NCBI GenBank assembly: GCA_003417655.1
Contig: QVMW01000002.1
Location: forward strand, 1-64,000
Length of the DNA: 64,000 nucleotides
Direction: 5' to 3'
Origin: Rhodobacteraceae bacterium 63075
GTDB lineage: Bacteria; Pseudomonadota; Alphaproteobacteria; Rhodobacterales; Rhodobacteraceae
In this document: positions 45,109 through 61,376 of the stretch, in pieces
Numbering within the stretch: position 1 is the first letter of the stretch
How the letters are laid out: each line of letters starts with the position of its first letter
Position numbers and translations under genes: made by a program
Notes under the pieces: generated by a model
Seen by the model: only the letters and a program-made list of their open reading frames with translations
What the model was told of the DNA's origin: nothing
The model's database searches: none

Positions 45109-45155
45109 GTGTACTGGGGGGTGCACTAGTGGGGTGTACAGGATGTCACCCCCCC
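45109..45155. repeat. Triple GTGYAC element with terminal G/C hairpin (copy 2)
   Basis: GTGTAC (45109), GTGCAC (45121) and GTGTAC (45134) are spaced 12-13 bp apart in a G-rich strand. The stem GGGGTG (45131-45136) and CACCCC (45147-45152) follows with loop TACAGGATGT, then C-run and TTTT. ATTAAC motifs flank it on both sides (45070, 45093, 45169, 45177). It is closely similar to 15595-15641. The TTTT here could make it a terminator for prs. Confidence 0.7.
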
Positions 45156-45199
45156 CTTTTCGCCGGAGATTAACGTATTAACCGCACCGTGCGGGCGGC

Positions 45200-45550
45200 C
45201 TAGTAAAGCTCCCAGTCATCCTCGTTGGGAACCTCACCCATGGCGATCCAGCTCGCCCGCACGCGCGCGACCTTCGTATCGCCCCAGGTCCGGAACACCA
45301 GGTCGAAGCCCGTCTCGGTGATGTTCTCGGCATCCAGGTCCGCGCGCACATTCGTCTGGCTGTCCACATCCCAAAGCGAGAGCGAACACTGAATGAATGG
45401 CGGCGTCTTGAAAGCATCGCGGAAAGCGATCTGCTTGCGCTTCTCGCGGTTGCCCGTGGCGGTCCACATCTCGCCACCATCCTGGAAATCCTCGAAGATC
45501 ACGTCATTGCCCTGCGCGATCCCGAGCGTGCCGCCTGAAATTCTCTTCAT
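45200..45550 (-). CDS. H-type lectin domain protein
   Basis: A 116-residue protein matching the H-type lectin (snail agglutinin-like) fold: FRDAFKTPPFIQCSLSLWDVD, then DAENITETGFDLVFRTWGDTKVARV (given here in parts) and the end SWIAMGE. These domains bind N-acetylgalactosamine-type sugars in animals; the bacterial role is unknown. There is no signal peptide. The ATG at 45550 is taken because the 12 residues upstream in frame have no family character. It follows atpC but is separated from it by a strong terminator. Confidence 0.8.
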   Translation of the reverse strand: MKRISGGTLGIAQGNDVIFEDFQDGGEMWTATGNREKRKQIAFRDAFKTPPFIQCSLSLWDVDSQTNVRADLDAENITETGFDLVFRTWGDTKVARVRASWIAMGEVPNEDDWELY

Positions 45551-45590
45551 AGGCCAAGCCTGTCCCTGAATTGCCCACCGATACACTCAA

Positions 45591-45626
45591 CCAAAAAAAT
45601 GCCCCAACCCGCAAGGGTTGGGGCAT
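45591..45626 (-). terminator. Intrinsic terminator of the F1 operon
   Basis: A perfect 12-bp stem ATGCCCCAACCC (45599-45610), loop GCAA, and GGGTTGGGGCAT (45615-45626), read on the minus strand, runs into seven T residues. It lies 30 bp after the atpC stop and 40 bp before the lectin start. Confidence 0.9.
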
Positions 45627-45656
45627 AGCATTCAATCGCGGCATTGCCCAGCGAAG

Positions 45657-46052
45657 TCAGACCATGTCTTCGAGCAGCTTCTCGAGATCGGCCAGCAGAA
45701 GCTCCGCCATGTCGCGGTTCTCCTGTGTCGCCTTCTCGGCCGCATCACGCGCGGCGGCAACCACGGGCTCGAGGTCTTCCGGCTTGGCATCGGCCATCGG
45801 GATGGCCTTCTCGGCCAGAACCGAAAGGCCCGATGCACCGATTTCCGCGAAACCGCCGGTGACCGCATAGGACGCCTCGCCATCCGGTCCGCTCACTTCG
45901 AGCAACCCGGGACGCAGCGTCGTGATCACGGGCGCATGGTTCGGCATCGCCGTCATTTGCCCGTCAGCGCCGGGAATCTGGACAGAAGCCACCTGAAGCG
46001 AAGCGAGGCTCCGCTCGGGGCTGACCAGATCAAATTGCATCGTATCGGCCAT
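45657..46052 (-). CDS. atpC: F1 ATP synthase subunit epsilon
   Basis: A 131-residue epsilon subunit with the N-terminal beta-sandwich ([27 protein letters not shown] in parts, then [19 protein letters not shown]) and a C-terminal helical region (about 90-131). It rotates with gamma and can inhibit ATP hydrolysis. It is last in the atpHAGDC operon, 11 bp after atpD. Confidence 0.93.
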   Translation of the reverse strand: MADTMQFDLVSPERSLASLQVASVQIPGADGQMTAMPNHAPVITTLRPGLLEVSGPDGEASYAVTGGFAEIGASGLSVLAEKAIPMADAKPEDLEPVVAAARDAAEKATQENRDMAELLLADLEKLLEDMV

Positions 46053-46063
46053 TCATGCCTCCC

Positions 46064-48390
<2,327 letters not shown>

Positions 48391-48404
48391 TGCCCTATCT
48401 CCCC

Positions 48405-49943
<1,539 letters not shown>

Positions 49944-50504
49944 TTATCCGACCTCTTTCATTGCATTCTGGAGGGAATCGAGCTGCGAACGGATCGACGT
50001 GTCGATCATCTTCGAGCCCACCTTGACGACAAGACCGCCGATGAGAGTCTCATCGACGGTCGCATTGATCTTTACGGTTTTGCCGAAACGCGCCTTGAGC
50101 GTCTTGGCCAGCTTTTCGTCTTGTGCCTTGGTCAGCGCCTTCGCGCTCACCACCTCGGCCGAAACCTCACCCTTGTCTTCCGCGATCGCCTCGCGCAAGG
50201 CGCGGACCAGTTGCGGCACGACGAACAAGCGGCGCTTGGACGCCATCAGCACCAGCGTGTTGCCCATGATCGGCGAGAGCGACATCTTGGCGGAAAGCGC
50301 GCTGATCGCATCAGCCTGCTCTTCGCGCGTGTAGACCGGGCTGGAGAGAAGGTTGCGGAAGTCGCCGCTCTGTGCGAGCGCCGCTTCGAGGCTGTCCAGA
50401 TCGGACTCGACGGCGCTGAGTTTCTTCTGATCTTTGGCCAATTCGAAAACGGCCGTGGCATAGCGCTGCGCGATGCCGGATGAAATCGAAGCTGGTTCGG
50501 ACAC
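49944..50504 (-). CDS. atpH: F1 ATP synthase subunit delta
   Basis: A 186-residue stalk subunit (OSCP equivalent): helical N-terminal domain [20 protein letters not shown] and C-terminal [19 protein letters not shown], which contacts the b/b' stalk. It is first in the F1 operon. Two GTG codons compete: the one at 50504 is preferred because AAAGG lies about 6 bp upstream, while the GTG at 50510 abuts that site. The upstream 306-bp gap probably carries the F1 promoter. Confidence 0.92.
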   Translation of the reverse strand: MSEPASISSGIAQRYATAVFELAKDQKKLSAVESDLDSLEAALAQSGDFRNLLSSPVYTREEQADAISALSAKMSLSPIMGNTLVLMASKRRLFVVPQLVRALREAIAEDKGEVSAEVVSAKALTKAQDEKLAKTLKARFGKTVKINATVDETLIGGLVVKVGSKMIDTSIRSQLDSLQNAMKEVG

Positions 50505-50679
50505 GTCCACCCTTTCGATAGTCTGGCCCCAGTTGTGCCGGCAAGCGCGAAGATAGATGCATCCTGCACAGCTCGCTTGGGGGCGTTTACGCCCTGAGAT
50601 TTCCCAAAGCAGCTAAATCGAGGCGGGTGTAGCAGAGCAAATCGTTTGCGGCAACCTGCTTAGCGCATTTTCAAGCCCC

Positions 50680-50700
50680 CTGAAATTTACGCGTTTTCAG
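50680..50700. promoter_or_regulatory. Palindrome in the F1 operon upstream region
   Basis: CTGAAA-TTTACGCGT-TTTCAG is a perfect inverted repeat about 180 bp upstream of atpH. It lies in the A/T-richer 306-bp gap 50511-50816 between the atp F1 operon and the methyltransferase gene, both minus strand. The gap also holds a small CGAAAA/TTTTCG hairpin (about 50731-50748). No gene is seen; a promoter for atpHAGDC is expected here, but no clear -35/-10 pair can be named. Confidence 0.4.
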
Positions 50701-50816
50701 TTACTTAGCCAAAGTGCGACCGATTGCACATCGAAAACTATGCTTTTCGGTTAAGTTTTTGGCGATTCCCGAGTGTATGCAGCGGTATACGTTAACGCTA
50801 TCGAGCGCGAAACAGC

Positions 50817-51560
50817 TCATTCCGCCGGAACGGCGTCGGGCGATGTGCCGGGGACAAGGCTGGGCCTGCGCACGCGCTGGCCAAGTCCGGGGCGTTTCGG
50901 CGCGGGAATCTGCTTTGTCGCCTCGACCATGACGATCCCGCCCGCCCCGATGAAGGACACGCTGCCGCCAAGCCGCTCCCAGAACCCGGCGGTCTTGCGC
51001 CAGAACCGGCGATTGCTGGGCGGCTGATAGAGCGCGGTGCGGCTGCGCTCGGTCTTGAACCCCCAGAGCTTGAGCTGCTGGTCGAGCTGGCCCAGGGTAT
51101 AGGGCCGCCCATAGCCGAAAGGCGTGCGGTCGTTCCGGCTCCAGAGCCCCGCCCGGTTGGAGACGATGAACAGCGCCCGGCCTCCCGGCCCCAGCACACG
51201 GTAGGCTTCTTCCAATACAGCCCCCGGCCATTCGCTGGTCTCCAGCCCGTGCATCACGACAAGCTTGTCCACATGCCCTGTCTCGATCGGCCAGTGTGTC
51301 TCCTCGCAGAGCACGCTCACGTTTGGCTTGCCCGCAGGCCAGGGCATGACACCCTGCGGCGCGGGCATGAGACAGGTCACGCGTTTGGCCTCTTTGAGAT
51401 AGGGCCTGAGCAGCGGTGCGGCGAAGCCGAAGCCCAGAACGGTCTGCCCCTGCGCCTCGGGCCAGATATCCAGAAGCTGCTCGCGGATGACCTTCTGCGC
51501 CGCGCGCCCGAGCTGACTACGGTAGTAGAAATTGCGCAGGTCTTTCACGTCGAGATGCAT
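50817..51560 (-). CDS. Class I SAM-dependent methyltransferase-like protein
   Basis: A 247-residue protein with a Rossmann methyltransferase outline. Motif I is degenerate ([14 protein letters not shown] in place of a GxGxG loop); the acidic post-I region is not clear. The mid-part [39 protein letters not shown] (quoted here in short parts: [24 protein letters not shown]) is typical of the UbiE/Methyltransf_11 type. The C-terminus is Pro/Arg rich. The substrate is unknown. It is divergent from gloB. Confidence 0.78.
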   Translation of the reverse strand: MHLDVKDLRNFYYRSQLGRAAQKVIREQLLDIWPEAQGQTVLGFGFAAPLLRPYLKEAKRVTCLMPAPQGVMPWPAGKPNVSVLCEETHWPIETGHVDKLVVMHGLETSEWPGAVLEEAYRVLGPGGRALFIVSNRAGLWSRNDRTPFGYGRPYTLGQLDQQLKLWGFKTERSRTALYQPPSNRRFWRKTAGFWERLGGSVSFIGAGGIVMVEATKQIPAPKRPGLGQRVRRPSLVPGTSPDAVPAE

Positions 51561-51621
51561 TGCAGCCGCGGCCCTGATCGGTCACTCTGGGAGAAACATA
51601 GCAACGCTGAGTGAAAAAGCC

Positions 51622-52383
51622 ATGCCTCTTGAACTCGTCACGATCCCCTGCCGCTCCGACAATTATGCCTTTCTCGTGCATGATGCAGCTTCCGGTCAGA
51701 CCGCGCTTTTCGACGCGCCCGAGACCGCCCCGATCCGCGCCGAGCTGGACGCCCGGGGCTGGACCCTGTCGCATATCTTTCTCACCCACCATCACCCCGA
51801 CCATGTCGAGGGTGTCGCGGACTTGCGCGCGGGCGCCGAAGTCATCGGTGCCACAGATGACGCCGCACGGCTGCCGCCGCTCGATCACGCGCTGCGCGAG
51901 GGCGACAGTTTCACCTTTGCCGGAGAGGAAGTCCGGGTTTTCGACGTTTCGGGCCACACAGTCGGGCATATCGCCTTCTACATGCCGGGGCCGGGCTTTG
52001 CCTTCACGGGCGACAGCCTGATGGCGCTCGGATGCGGCCGGCTCTTCGAAGGCACGCCCGAGCAAATGCATGAAAGCCTCGGCAAGCTCGCGGCGCTGCC
52101 GGACGACACTCTGATCTGCTCGGGCCACGAGTATACGAAGAGCAACGGCAAATTCGCCCTGACGGTCGACCCCGACAACGAGGCCCTCAAGGCGCGCATG
52201 GATGACATCGCGCGGCTGCGCGAGGCCGGGGAGTTCACCGTGCCGTCCACGCTCGCGCTGGAAAAGGCGACCAACCCTTTTCTGCGCGCCGATGACCCGT
52301 CGCTGCGCGCGCAGCTCGGGATGCAGGATGCGCCCGAAGCCCAAGTCTTTGCCGAAACGCGCCGCCGCAAGGATGCGTTCTGA
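51622..52383 (+). CDS. gloB: Hydroxyacylglutathione hydrolase (glyoxalase II)
   Basis: A 253-residue metallo-beta-lactamase-fold enzyme that hydrolyses S-D-lactoylglutathione in methylglyoxal detoxification. The binuclear metal motif T55-H-H-H-P-D-H61 is intact, further ligands follow in SGHTVGH and the GDSLMALGCGR aspartate, and the glutathione-binding C-terminus has CSGHEYTKSN. The ATG at 51622 gives the family start LELVTIPCRSDNYAF. Confidence 0.93.
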   Translation: MPLELVTIPCRSDNYAFLVHDAASGQTALFDAPETAPIRAELDARGWTLSHIFLTHHHPDHVEGVADLRAGAEVIGATDDAARLPPLDHALREGDSFTFAGEEVRVFDVSGHTVGHIAFYMPGPGFAFTGDSLMALGCGRLFEGTPEQMHESLGKLAALPDDTLICSGHEYTKSNGKFALTVDPDNEALKARMDDIARLREAGEFTVPSTLALEKATNPFLRADDPSLRAQLGMQDAPEAQVFAETRRRKDAF

Positions 52384-52423
52384 TGACGAAGCATGTCGCC
52401 ATCACCGCAACGTGAGGGGAATT

Positions 52424-52480
52424 ATGCGACTCTTTTTCGAGAAAACACTTGAAGCGGAGCCGATATCGACCAAACTTTAA
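52424..52480 (+). CDS. Possible 18-residue leader peptide upstream of clpA
   Basis: A short open frame MRLFFEKTLEAEPISTKL has an unusually strong ribosome-binding site (GAGGGGAATT before the ATG) in the 168-bp gap between gloB and clpA. It ends 71 bp before the clpA GTG. The segment CTTGAAG (52448) within it, with CCAAAC 15 bp later, also resembles a heat-shock sigma promoter. It could be chance. Confidence 0.3.
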   Translation: MRLFFEKTLEAEPISTKL

Positions 52481-52551
52481 CTGTATGAGGCGAGGGTTCC
52501 TGCCAGAGCCCGCAACAGCCCGGAACAGCGTCAAGAAGGAGCACGAGAGCA

Positions 52552-54879
<2,328 letters not shown>

Positions 54880-54881
54880 TC

Positions 54882-55889
54882 ATGCCAAGGCTCCAGAAAG
54901 CAGCCCGGCCCGCCCTCATCCGGCGGGTCGGTGTGCTTTTGACACTGGCAATGGCGTCCGGAGCCGCTGCCGAGGAGCCCCCGCGTTTCGCCCTGCCGGT
55001 TGACTGCGAGCTGGGTGAAAGCTGCTACATCCAGAACTATCCCGACACGCTCCCGGCCGAAGAGCGCGCCGCCGATTATGCCTGCGGGCCACTCACCTAC
55101 GACACCCACAAGGGCACGGATTTCGCCCTGCCATCGCTCCGTGCGATGCGCGCGGGCGTGAATGTCCGGGCCGCGCTCGGCGGCACGGTGCTGGGAACAC
55201 GCGACGAGATGCCCGATACGGGGCTGGACAGGTCGAACCCGGAGGCCATCGCGGGGCGCGAATGCGGCAACGGCATCGTCATAGGCCATGGCGGGGGCTG
55301 GGTCAGCCAGTATTGCCACATGAAGCGCGGCAGCATTTCCGTCAGCAAGGGCGATACCGTCAGAACAGGCGATCTTCTGGGCGAGATCGGCCTGTCCGGC
55401 AGGACCGAGTTCGCCCATCTGCATTTCGCGGTTCGCCGCAACGGCAAGGTGGTCGACCCGTTCGATCCTTTCGACATGGCGCGCTGCGCGGCGGCCGAGG
55501 CCACGCTGTGGCAGGAAACCCCGCCCTACACGCCGGGCGGCATCCTGTCCGCCGGGTTCTCCACGCGCGTGCGCGGCTTCGGCGAGATCAAGGCGGGCGA
55601 GAGCCACGCGGAGTCCCTGCCGCGCTCTGCCCCGGCGCTGGTGCTCTGGGGCTACATGTTCGGCGTGAAGAGCGGCGATATCCTGCGCTTGCGCTTCACC
55701 GGGCCGGAGGGCTTCGAATTCGAGCATTCCGTGCGGCTCGAGCGGACCCAGGCTCAGGCCTTCCGCGCCGCCGGCAAACGCAGGCCGCAGACGGGCTGGA
55801 ACCCGGGTGTTTATGACGGTGCGATTGAGCTGCGCCGCGACGGAAAGACCCTTTCGCACGCGACCACGCGCGTAACGATCACACCGTGA
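54882..55889 (+). CDS. M23 family metallopeptidase
   Basis: A 335-residue exported protein: signal peptide (about 1-27, ending ASGAAA-E), then a LytM domain with the zinc motif H-x3-D in DTHKGTDFAL and the second motif AHLHFAVR around 180. The C-terminal 130 residues form a beta-rich domain with no name I recognise. Such proteins cleave peptidoglycan cross-links or act as LytM factors. It is 2 bp after clpA, an unexpected pairing of cytosolic and periplasmic functions. Its 3' end overlaps the convergent methyltransferase by 11 bp. Confidence 0.87.
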   Translation: MPRLQKAARPALIRRVGVLLTLAMASGAAAEEPPRFALPVDCELGESCYIQNYPDTLPAEERAADYACGPLTYDTHKGTDFALPSLRAMRAGVNVRAALGGTVLGTRDEMPDTGLDRSNPEAIAGRECGNGIVIGHGGGWVSQYCHMKRGSISVSKGDTVRTGDLLGEIGLSGRTEFAHLHFAVRRNGKVVDPFDPFDMARCAAAEATLWQETPPYTPGGILSAGFSTRVRGFGEIKAGESHAESLPRSAPALVLWGYMFGVKSGDILRLRFTGPEGFEFEHSVRLERTQAQAFRAAGKRRPQTGWNPGVYDGAIELRRDGKTLSHATTRVTITP

Positions 55890-56657
55890 GAGTGAAGAAC
55901 ATCCGCTTGAACGGAAACAGCACGGTGCCATCCTCGCCGCGTGGGTAGGCCTTCTCCATGACATCCTCATAGCGCGCGACGAGCGCGCGACGCTGCTCTT
56001 CGTCGAGGCTGGAAAGGATCGGACGCGCATAAGTGCTCTCGGTGAAGCGGCGCACGGGATGCGCGCCGGCTTCCGCCGCGAGAAGCTGGTAGTATTCCGT
56101 CTCCCAGATCGACAACGCGCCGAAGCCGGACAGCAGCCGGAAATAGTGCGCCGGAAATGCAACGCCAGGGCCCTGCGCGAAGGCATGCTCATCCTCGGCC
56201 AGTTCCGCCGCAAGATCGCGCCAGACGCGATGCGAGGGCGCATTGTTCTGATGCGGCATCTGAACAGCCAGGGTGCCGCCCTGTGCCAGCATGCCAGCGA
56301 GGTGCGGAAACAGGGTGTCATGATCCCCGAGCCAGTGCAGCGCCGCGTTGGAAAAGATCAGCCCGGCATTCGTGCAGCGCCAATCCGCGATGTCGGTCTC
56401 GATCAGCTCGTCGTAGGCACCTGTTTCCTCAGCCTTCGCGAGCATCGCGGGCGAGCTGTCCACCCCGATGATCCTGTGGCCGGAAAAGCGCTCCCTGAGC
56501 CGCGCGCCCATCGCACCTGTACCGCAGCCAAGGTCGATCACGTCGCCGCCACCGACAGAGCGCACGGCAAGCAGCAGGTCTAGCGCAGGTCGCAGACGCA
56601 AATCCCGAAACCTGGCATAGGTTTCGGGATTCCAGTCGTTATCGGACGTATTCGCGT

Positions 56658-56661
<4 letters not shown>
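55879..56661 (-). CDS. tam: Trans-aconitate 2-methyltransferase-like protein
   Basis: A 260-residue SAM methyltransferase with motif [13 protein letters not shown] (about 41-52), the acidic residue in [11 protein letters not shown] and the Tam-like N-terminus [21 protein letters not shown] (quoted as WNPETYARF and RPALDLLL). Mid-protein [16 protein letters not shown] is typical of Tam. Tam methylates trans-aconitate, a by-product inhibitor of aconitase. The start is TTG at 56661 overlapping the ftsH stop (TTGA), with GGAG upstream, so it depends on ftsH translation. Confidence 0.83.
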
Positions 56662-58595
<1,934 letters not shown>

Positions 58596-58671
58596 GGATA
58601 GTCTCCCACGAATTTGGCTTTGCGCCTAGCACAGCGGCACTGGAACTAAAATAGATATTGGTGCCGCAGGT

Positions 58672-59922
58672 TCAATGATCTGCGAGCGAGTTCGTGAAAC
58701 TTGCGCGGATCGGTTCCGCCGCCCGGGGCGTTCGGGGCCCCTCTCCTCCCGCAAGAACCGGCGTCCAGACCAGCCTCTCGCCCGACCAGACGGATGGCAG
58801 CGTCAGCAAGACCTCTCTGGGAAGCCCGAGGCCGCGCCAGTCTTTCAGTTGTGCCAGCCCGTCCGCGCCCAGCTCGCGCAGGTCTTCGCCGGGCTTCAGC
58901 CCTCTCACGCGCCAATGTGCGCCCAGCTGCGTCCCGTCGCGTGGCTCCGTGGCCGGCTCGCGGGTGAGCCAGATATCGCCCTTGCGGCTCAGCCCGATAA
59001 CCCCGGCAAGCGTATGACGGCGCGCGCCGAGCAACGCCTCCCGCATCCTGCAAAGCGCCTCCCTGCGCGGCGGATAGGCCGCACCATTGATCCACGTGAC
59101 CCCCGCGCCCAATAGCCGCAGCGCGATCTCGGGGTCGAGTGCGCCAAACTCGGCTGCATCGCAGGCCAGCGCGCCATGCACCTGCCCGACATGGCGCTCG
59201 GCGAAATCCCGGACCAGCCCGCGCAGGATGCGATCCTCGCTGGCCAGATTCTGCGCCACCTCGGCGAGCACCTCCGGGCCGATGCCCAGCGGCGACAGGG
59301 CCTCCAGCGCGCGCCGCGCCTTGACGCGCTCATAAGCCGCATCCTCGTTGCCGGGGTCATTGATCCAGTCGATGCCTTGCGCGTCGAGATAGGCCTGAAG
59401 GTCTGCGCGGCGCGTGGCCAGAAGCGGGCGCAGCCATGTCACCCCGCCTTGCCAAGTGCGCGCGCGCATCCCGCTCAGCCCGGTGCTCCCGGCCTTGCGC
59501 GCCAGCCGCATGAGGAAGGTCTCGGCCTGGTCATCAATCGTGTGGCCCAGGAAGATCGCGCCTAGATTCTCCCGCCGCGCCCAATCGGCCATCAGGGCAT
59601 ACCGCGCCTTGCGCGCTTCGTTCTGAAGGTTGCCCTGCCTGTCCCATTCGCGCCATTCGAGCCTGTCGTGAGTAAGCCCGCGCGCGGCGCAGATCGCGGC
59701 AACCTTGTCCAGCTCCGCCCCGCTTTCGGGGCGGAGGCGATGATCGACCGAGACGACCCTGAGCGCGACACCCTGCGCGGCGCAAGCCTCCTGCAACAGC
59801 ACCATCAGAGCGAGGCTGTCGCTACCGCCGGATACGGCAACCGCAACACGCGCATCGTCAATCGTTTCTAGTGCTTGCCTGACCGCAGCCTTCGCAGGGC
59901 CGAAGCGATCGTTCAGCTGCAT
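58672..59922 (-). CDS. tilS: tRNA(Ile)-lysidine synthase
   Basis: A 416-residue PP-loop ATPase that attaches lysine to C34 of the tRNA-Ile CAU anticodon, changing its identity from Met to Ile. The PP-loop is SGGSDS (31-36), followed by VDHRLRPESGAE and LGHTIDDQAETFLMRL (about 125-140). The C-terminal half is poorly conserved, as is usual. It overlaps the cpoB stop by 10 bp and precedes ftsH. Confidence 0.93.
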   Translation of the reverse strand: MQLNDRFGPAKAAVRQALETIDDARVAVAVSGGSDSLALMVLLQEACAAQGVALRVVSVDHRLRPESGAELDKVAAICAARGLTHDRLEWREWDRQGNLQNEARKARYALMADWARRENLGAIFLGHTIDDQAETFLMRLARKAGSTGLSGMRARTWQGGVTWLRPLLATRRADLQAYLDAQGIDWINDPGNEDAAYERVKARRALEALSPLGIGPEVLAEVAQNLASEDRILRGLVRDFAERHVGQVHGALACDAAEFGALDPEIALRLLGAGVTWINGAAYPPRREALCRMREALLGARRHTLAGVIGLSRKGDIWLTREPATEPRDGTQLGAHWRVRGLKPGEDLRELGADGLAQLKDWRGLGLPREVLLTLPSVWSGERLVWTPVLAGGEGPRTPRAAEPIRASFTNSLADH

Positions 59923-60743
59923 CCCAGCCGCATGCGCTCGGCCTCGGCCTTGTTTGCCGGCTCACCACCCGGGAATCTCGCCCCGACCTCGGCCAGCGTC
60001 GTGCAGGCTTCCGTGGTCTGACCAAGCTGTCCCAGCCCCTTGCCCAGCCGGAAGAGCGCCTCGGGCGCATGCGTACCATCGGGTGCGAGGCGGAACGCAT
60101 CGAGATAGGCGCGCGCGGCGGCCTTGATGTCGCCCTGCCCTTCGAGCGCCGCGCCATAGGCGAGCTGGGCCTGCTGGCCGAGGGGCGAGCCGGGGTAGAT
60201 GTCGTTGAACGTTTCGAGCTTCTCTGCCGCAACGGCAAAATCGCCTGCTTCCAGCGCCTTGCGCGCGGCCTCGAAATCCGCCTCCTCGCCAACGGCGAGC
60301 TGCGGCGCGTCCTCCTCGGGCGCAGTCGTCATGTCCGGGATCCCGGACCCGGGCTCATCCTCGCTCAATGCCTGCCCGCCAAGCGTCGTCGTCTCGCCGA
60401 GCTGGCTCACATCGCCGCCTTCAAGCTCCACGAGCCGGAATTCAAGGTCGCCGATGCGCCGAGTCCCGTCCGTGACCACTTGTTCGACACGGAACTGGAG
60501 CTGCTCTGTCTGCGCCGTCAGCCGACGCAGCTCGTCCTCTATGGCATTGACCCTGTCGAGCACGGAGCCGCCTGACGTCGCCGTGCCCGCCCCGCCCGTC
60601 GTCGAAAGCTCGCGTTTGAGCTTCTGGACCTCGACATGCAGAACCGTCAGTTCCTGGCGAATGTCGGCAAGCGTTTCGCTGTCCTGCGCCGAGGCGAGGG
60701 TTGCGGAGACAAGGACGAAGACAGCAGCGAGGAAAGCGCGCAT
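59913..60743 (-). CDS. cpoB: Tol-Pal system protein CpoB/YbgF
   Basis: A 276-residue exported protein with a signal peptide (about 1-19, ATLASAQD), an N-terminal trimerising coiled coil (about 22-100) and C-terminal TPR repeats with FEAARKALEAGDFAVAAEKL-type helices. CpoB coordinates Tol-Pal with PBP1B during constriction in E. coli. It lies 13 bp after pal, in the conserved tol-pal order. Confidence 0.92.
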   Translation of the reverse strand: MRAFLAAVFVLVSATLASAQDSETLADIRQELTVLHVEVQKLKRELSTTGGAGTATSGGSVLDRVNAIEDELRRLTAQTEQLQFRVEQVVTDGTRRIGDLEFRLVELEGGDVSQLGETTTLGGQALSEDEPGSGIPDMTTAPEEDAPQLAVGEEADFEAARKALEAGDFAVAAEKLETFNDIYPGSPLGQQAQLAYGAALEGQGDIKAAARAYLDAFRLAPDGTHAPEALFRLGKGLGQLGQTTEACTTLAEVGARFPGGEPANKAEAERMRLGCS

Positions 60744-60756
60744 CCGGAACTCCCGA

Positions 60757-61266
60757 TCAGCTCGTCAGGCCGGTGGACAGGATCGTCACGGCGCGGCGGT
60801 TCTTGGCATAGCACGCCTCGGCCGAACAGATCTCGAGCGGACGCTCCTTGCCGTAGCTCACGGTCTTGAGGCGGCCCGACGACATGCCCTTGGCGAGAAG
60901 GTATTCGCGCACCGCGTTGGCCCGGCGCGCGCCCAGCGCGAGGTTGTATTCGCGCGTGCCCTGCTCGTCGGCGTGGCCTTCGATCACCACAGTGTATTCG
61001 GGGTTGTTGGTCAGCCAGGCCGCCTGACCGTCAAGAACGCGCTTGGCCTCTTCGGAAAGGTTCGACTGGTCCACGGAAAAAAGCACACGATCCCCGATCG
61101 TCTGCTGGAAATAGAGCGGTGAGTTCGGGTCTTCCGCCGAGCCGGGCGTGACGGATGTGGTCATGCCTGCCCCGTCCCCTGCCGAGTTGCCGAACCTGTC
61201 GGCATTGGTGCAGGCCGACAGGGCGAGTGCCGCAGGCAACACCAGTGTGATTAGAATTTTCTTCAT
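60757..61266 (-). CDS. pal: Peptidoglycan-associated lipoprotein
   Basis: A 169-residue outer-membrane lipoprotein: signal with lipobox ALSAC (C19), then an OmpA-like domain with the peptidoglycan-binding region VIEGHADEQGTREYNLALG and RANAVREYL. It links the outer membrane to murein and to TolB. The ATG at 61266 is chosen for its correct signal start; a TTG six bases upstream is also in frame. It is 110 bp after tolB with no terminator in between. Confidence 0.96.
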   Translation of the reverse strand: MKKILITLVLPAALALSACTNADRFGNSAGDGAGMTTSVTPGSAEDPNSPLYFQQTIGDRVLFSVDQSNLSEEAKRVLDGQAAWLTNNPEYTVVIEGHADEQGTREYNLALGARRANAVREYLLAKGMSSGRLKTVSYGKERPLEICSAEACYAKNRRAVTILSTGLTS

Positions 61267-61376
61267 GCTCAATGCCTCTTTTGACTGGCCGTCTCAGCGG
61301 CCCGGATATTTGACCGAGTGTTACCACAGCCGGCCGAAGCTGTGAATCATTTCTTGGTGATCAGGCAACGCCCCGC

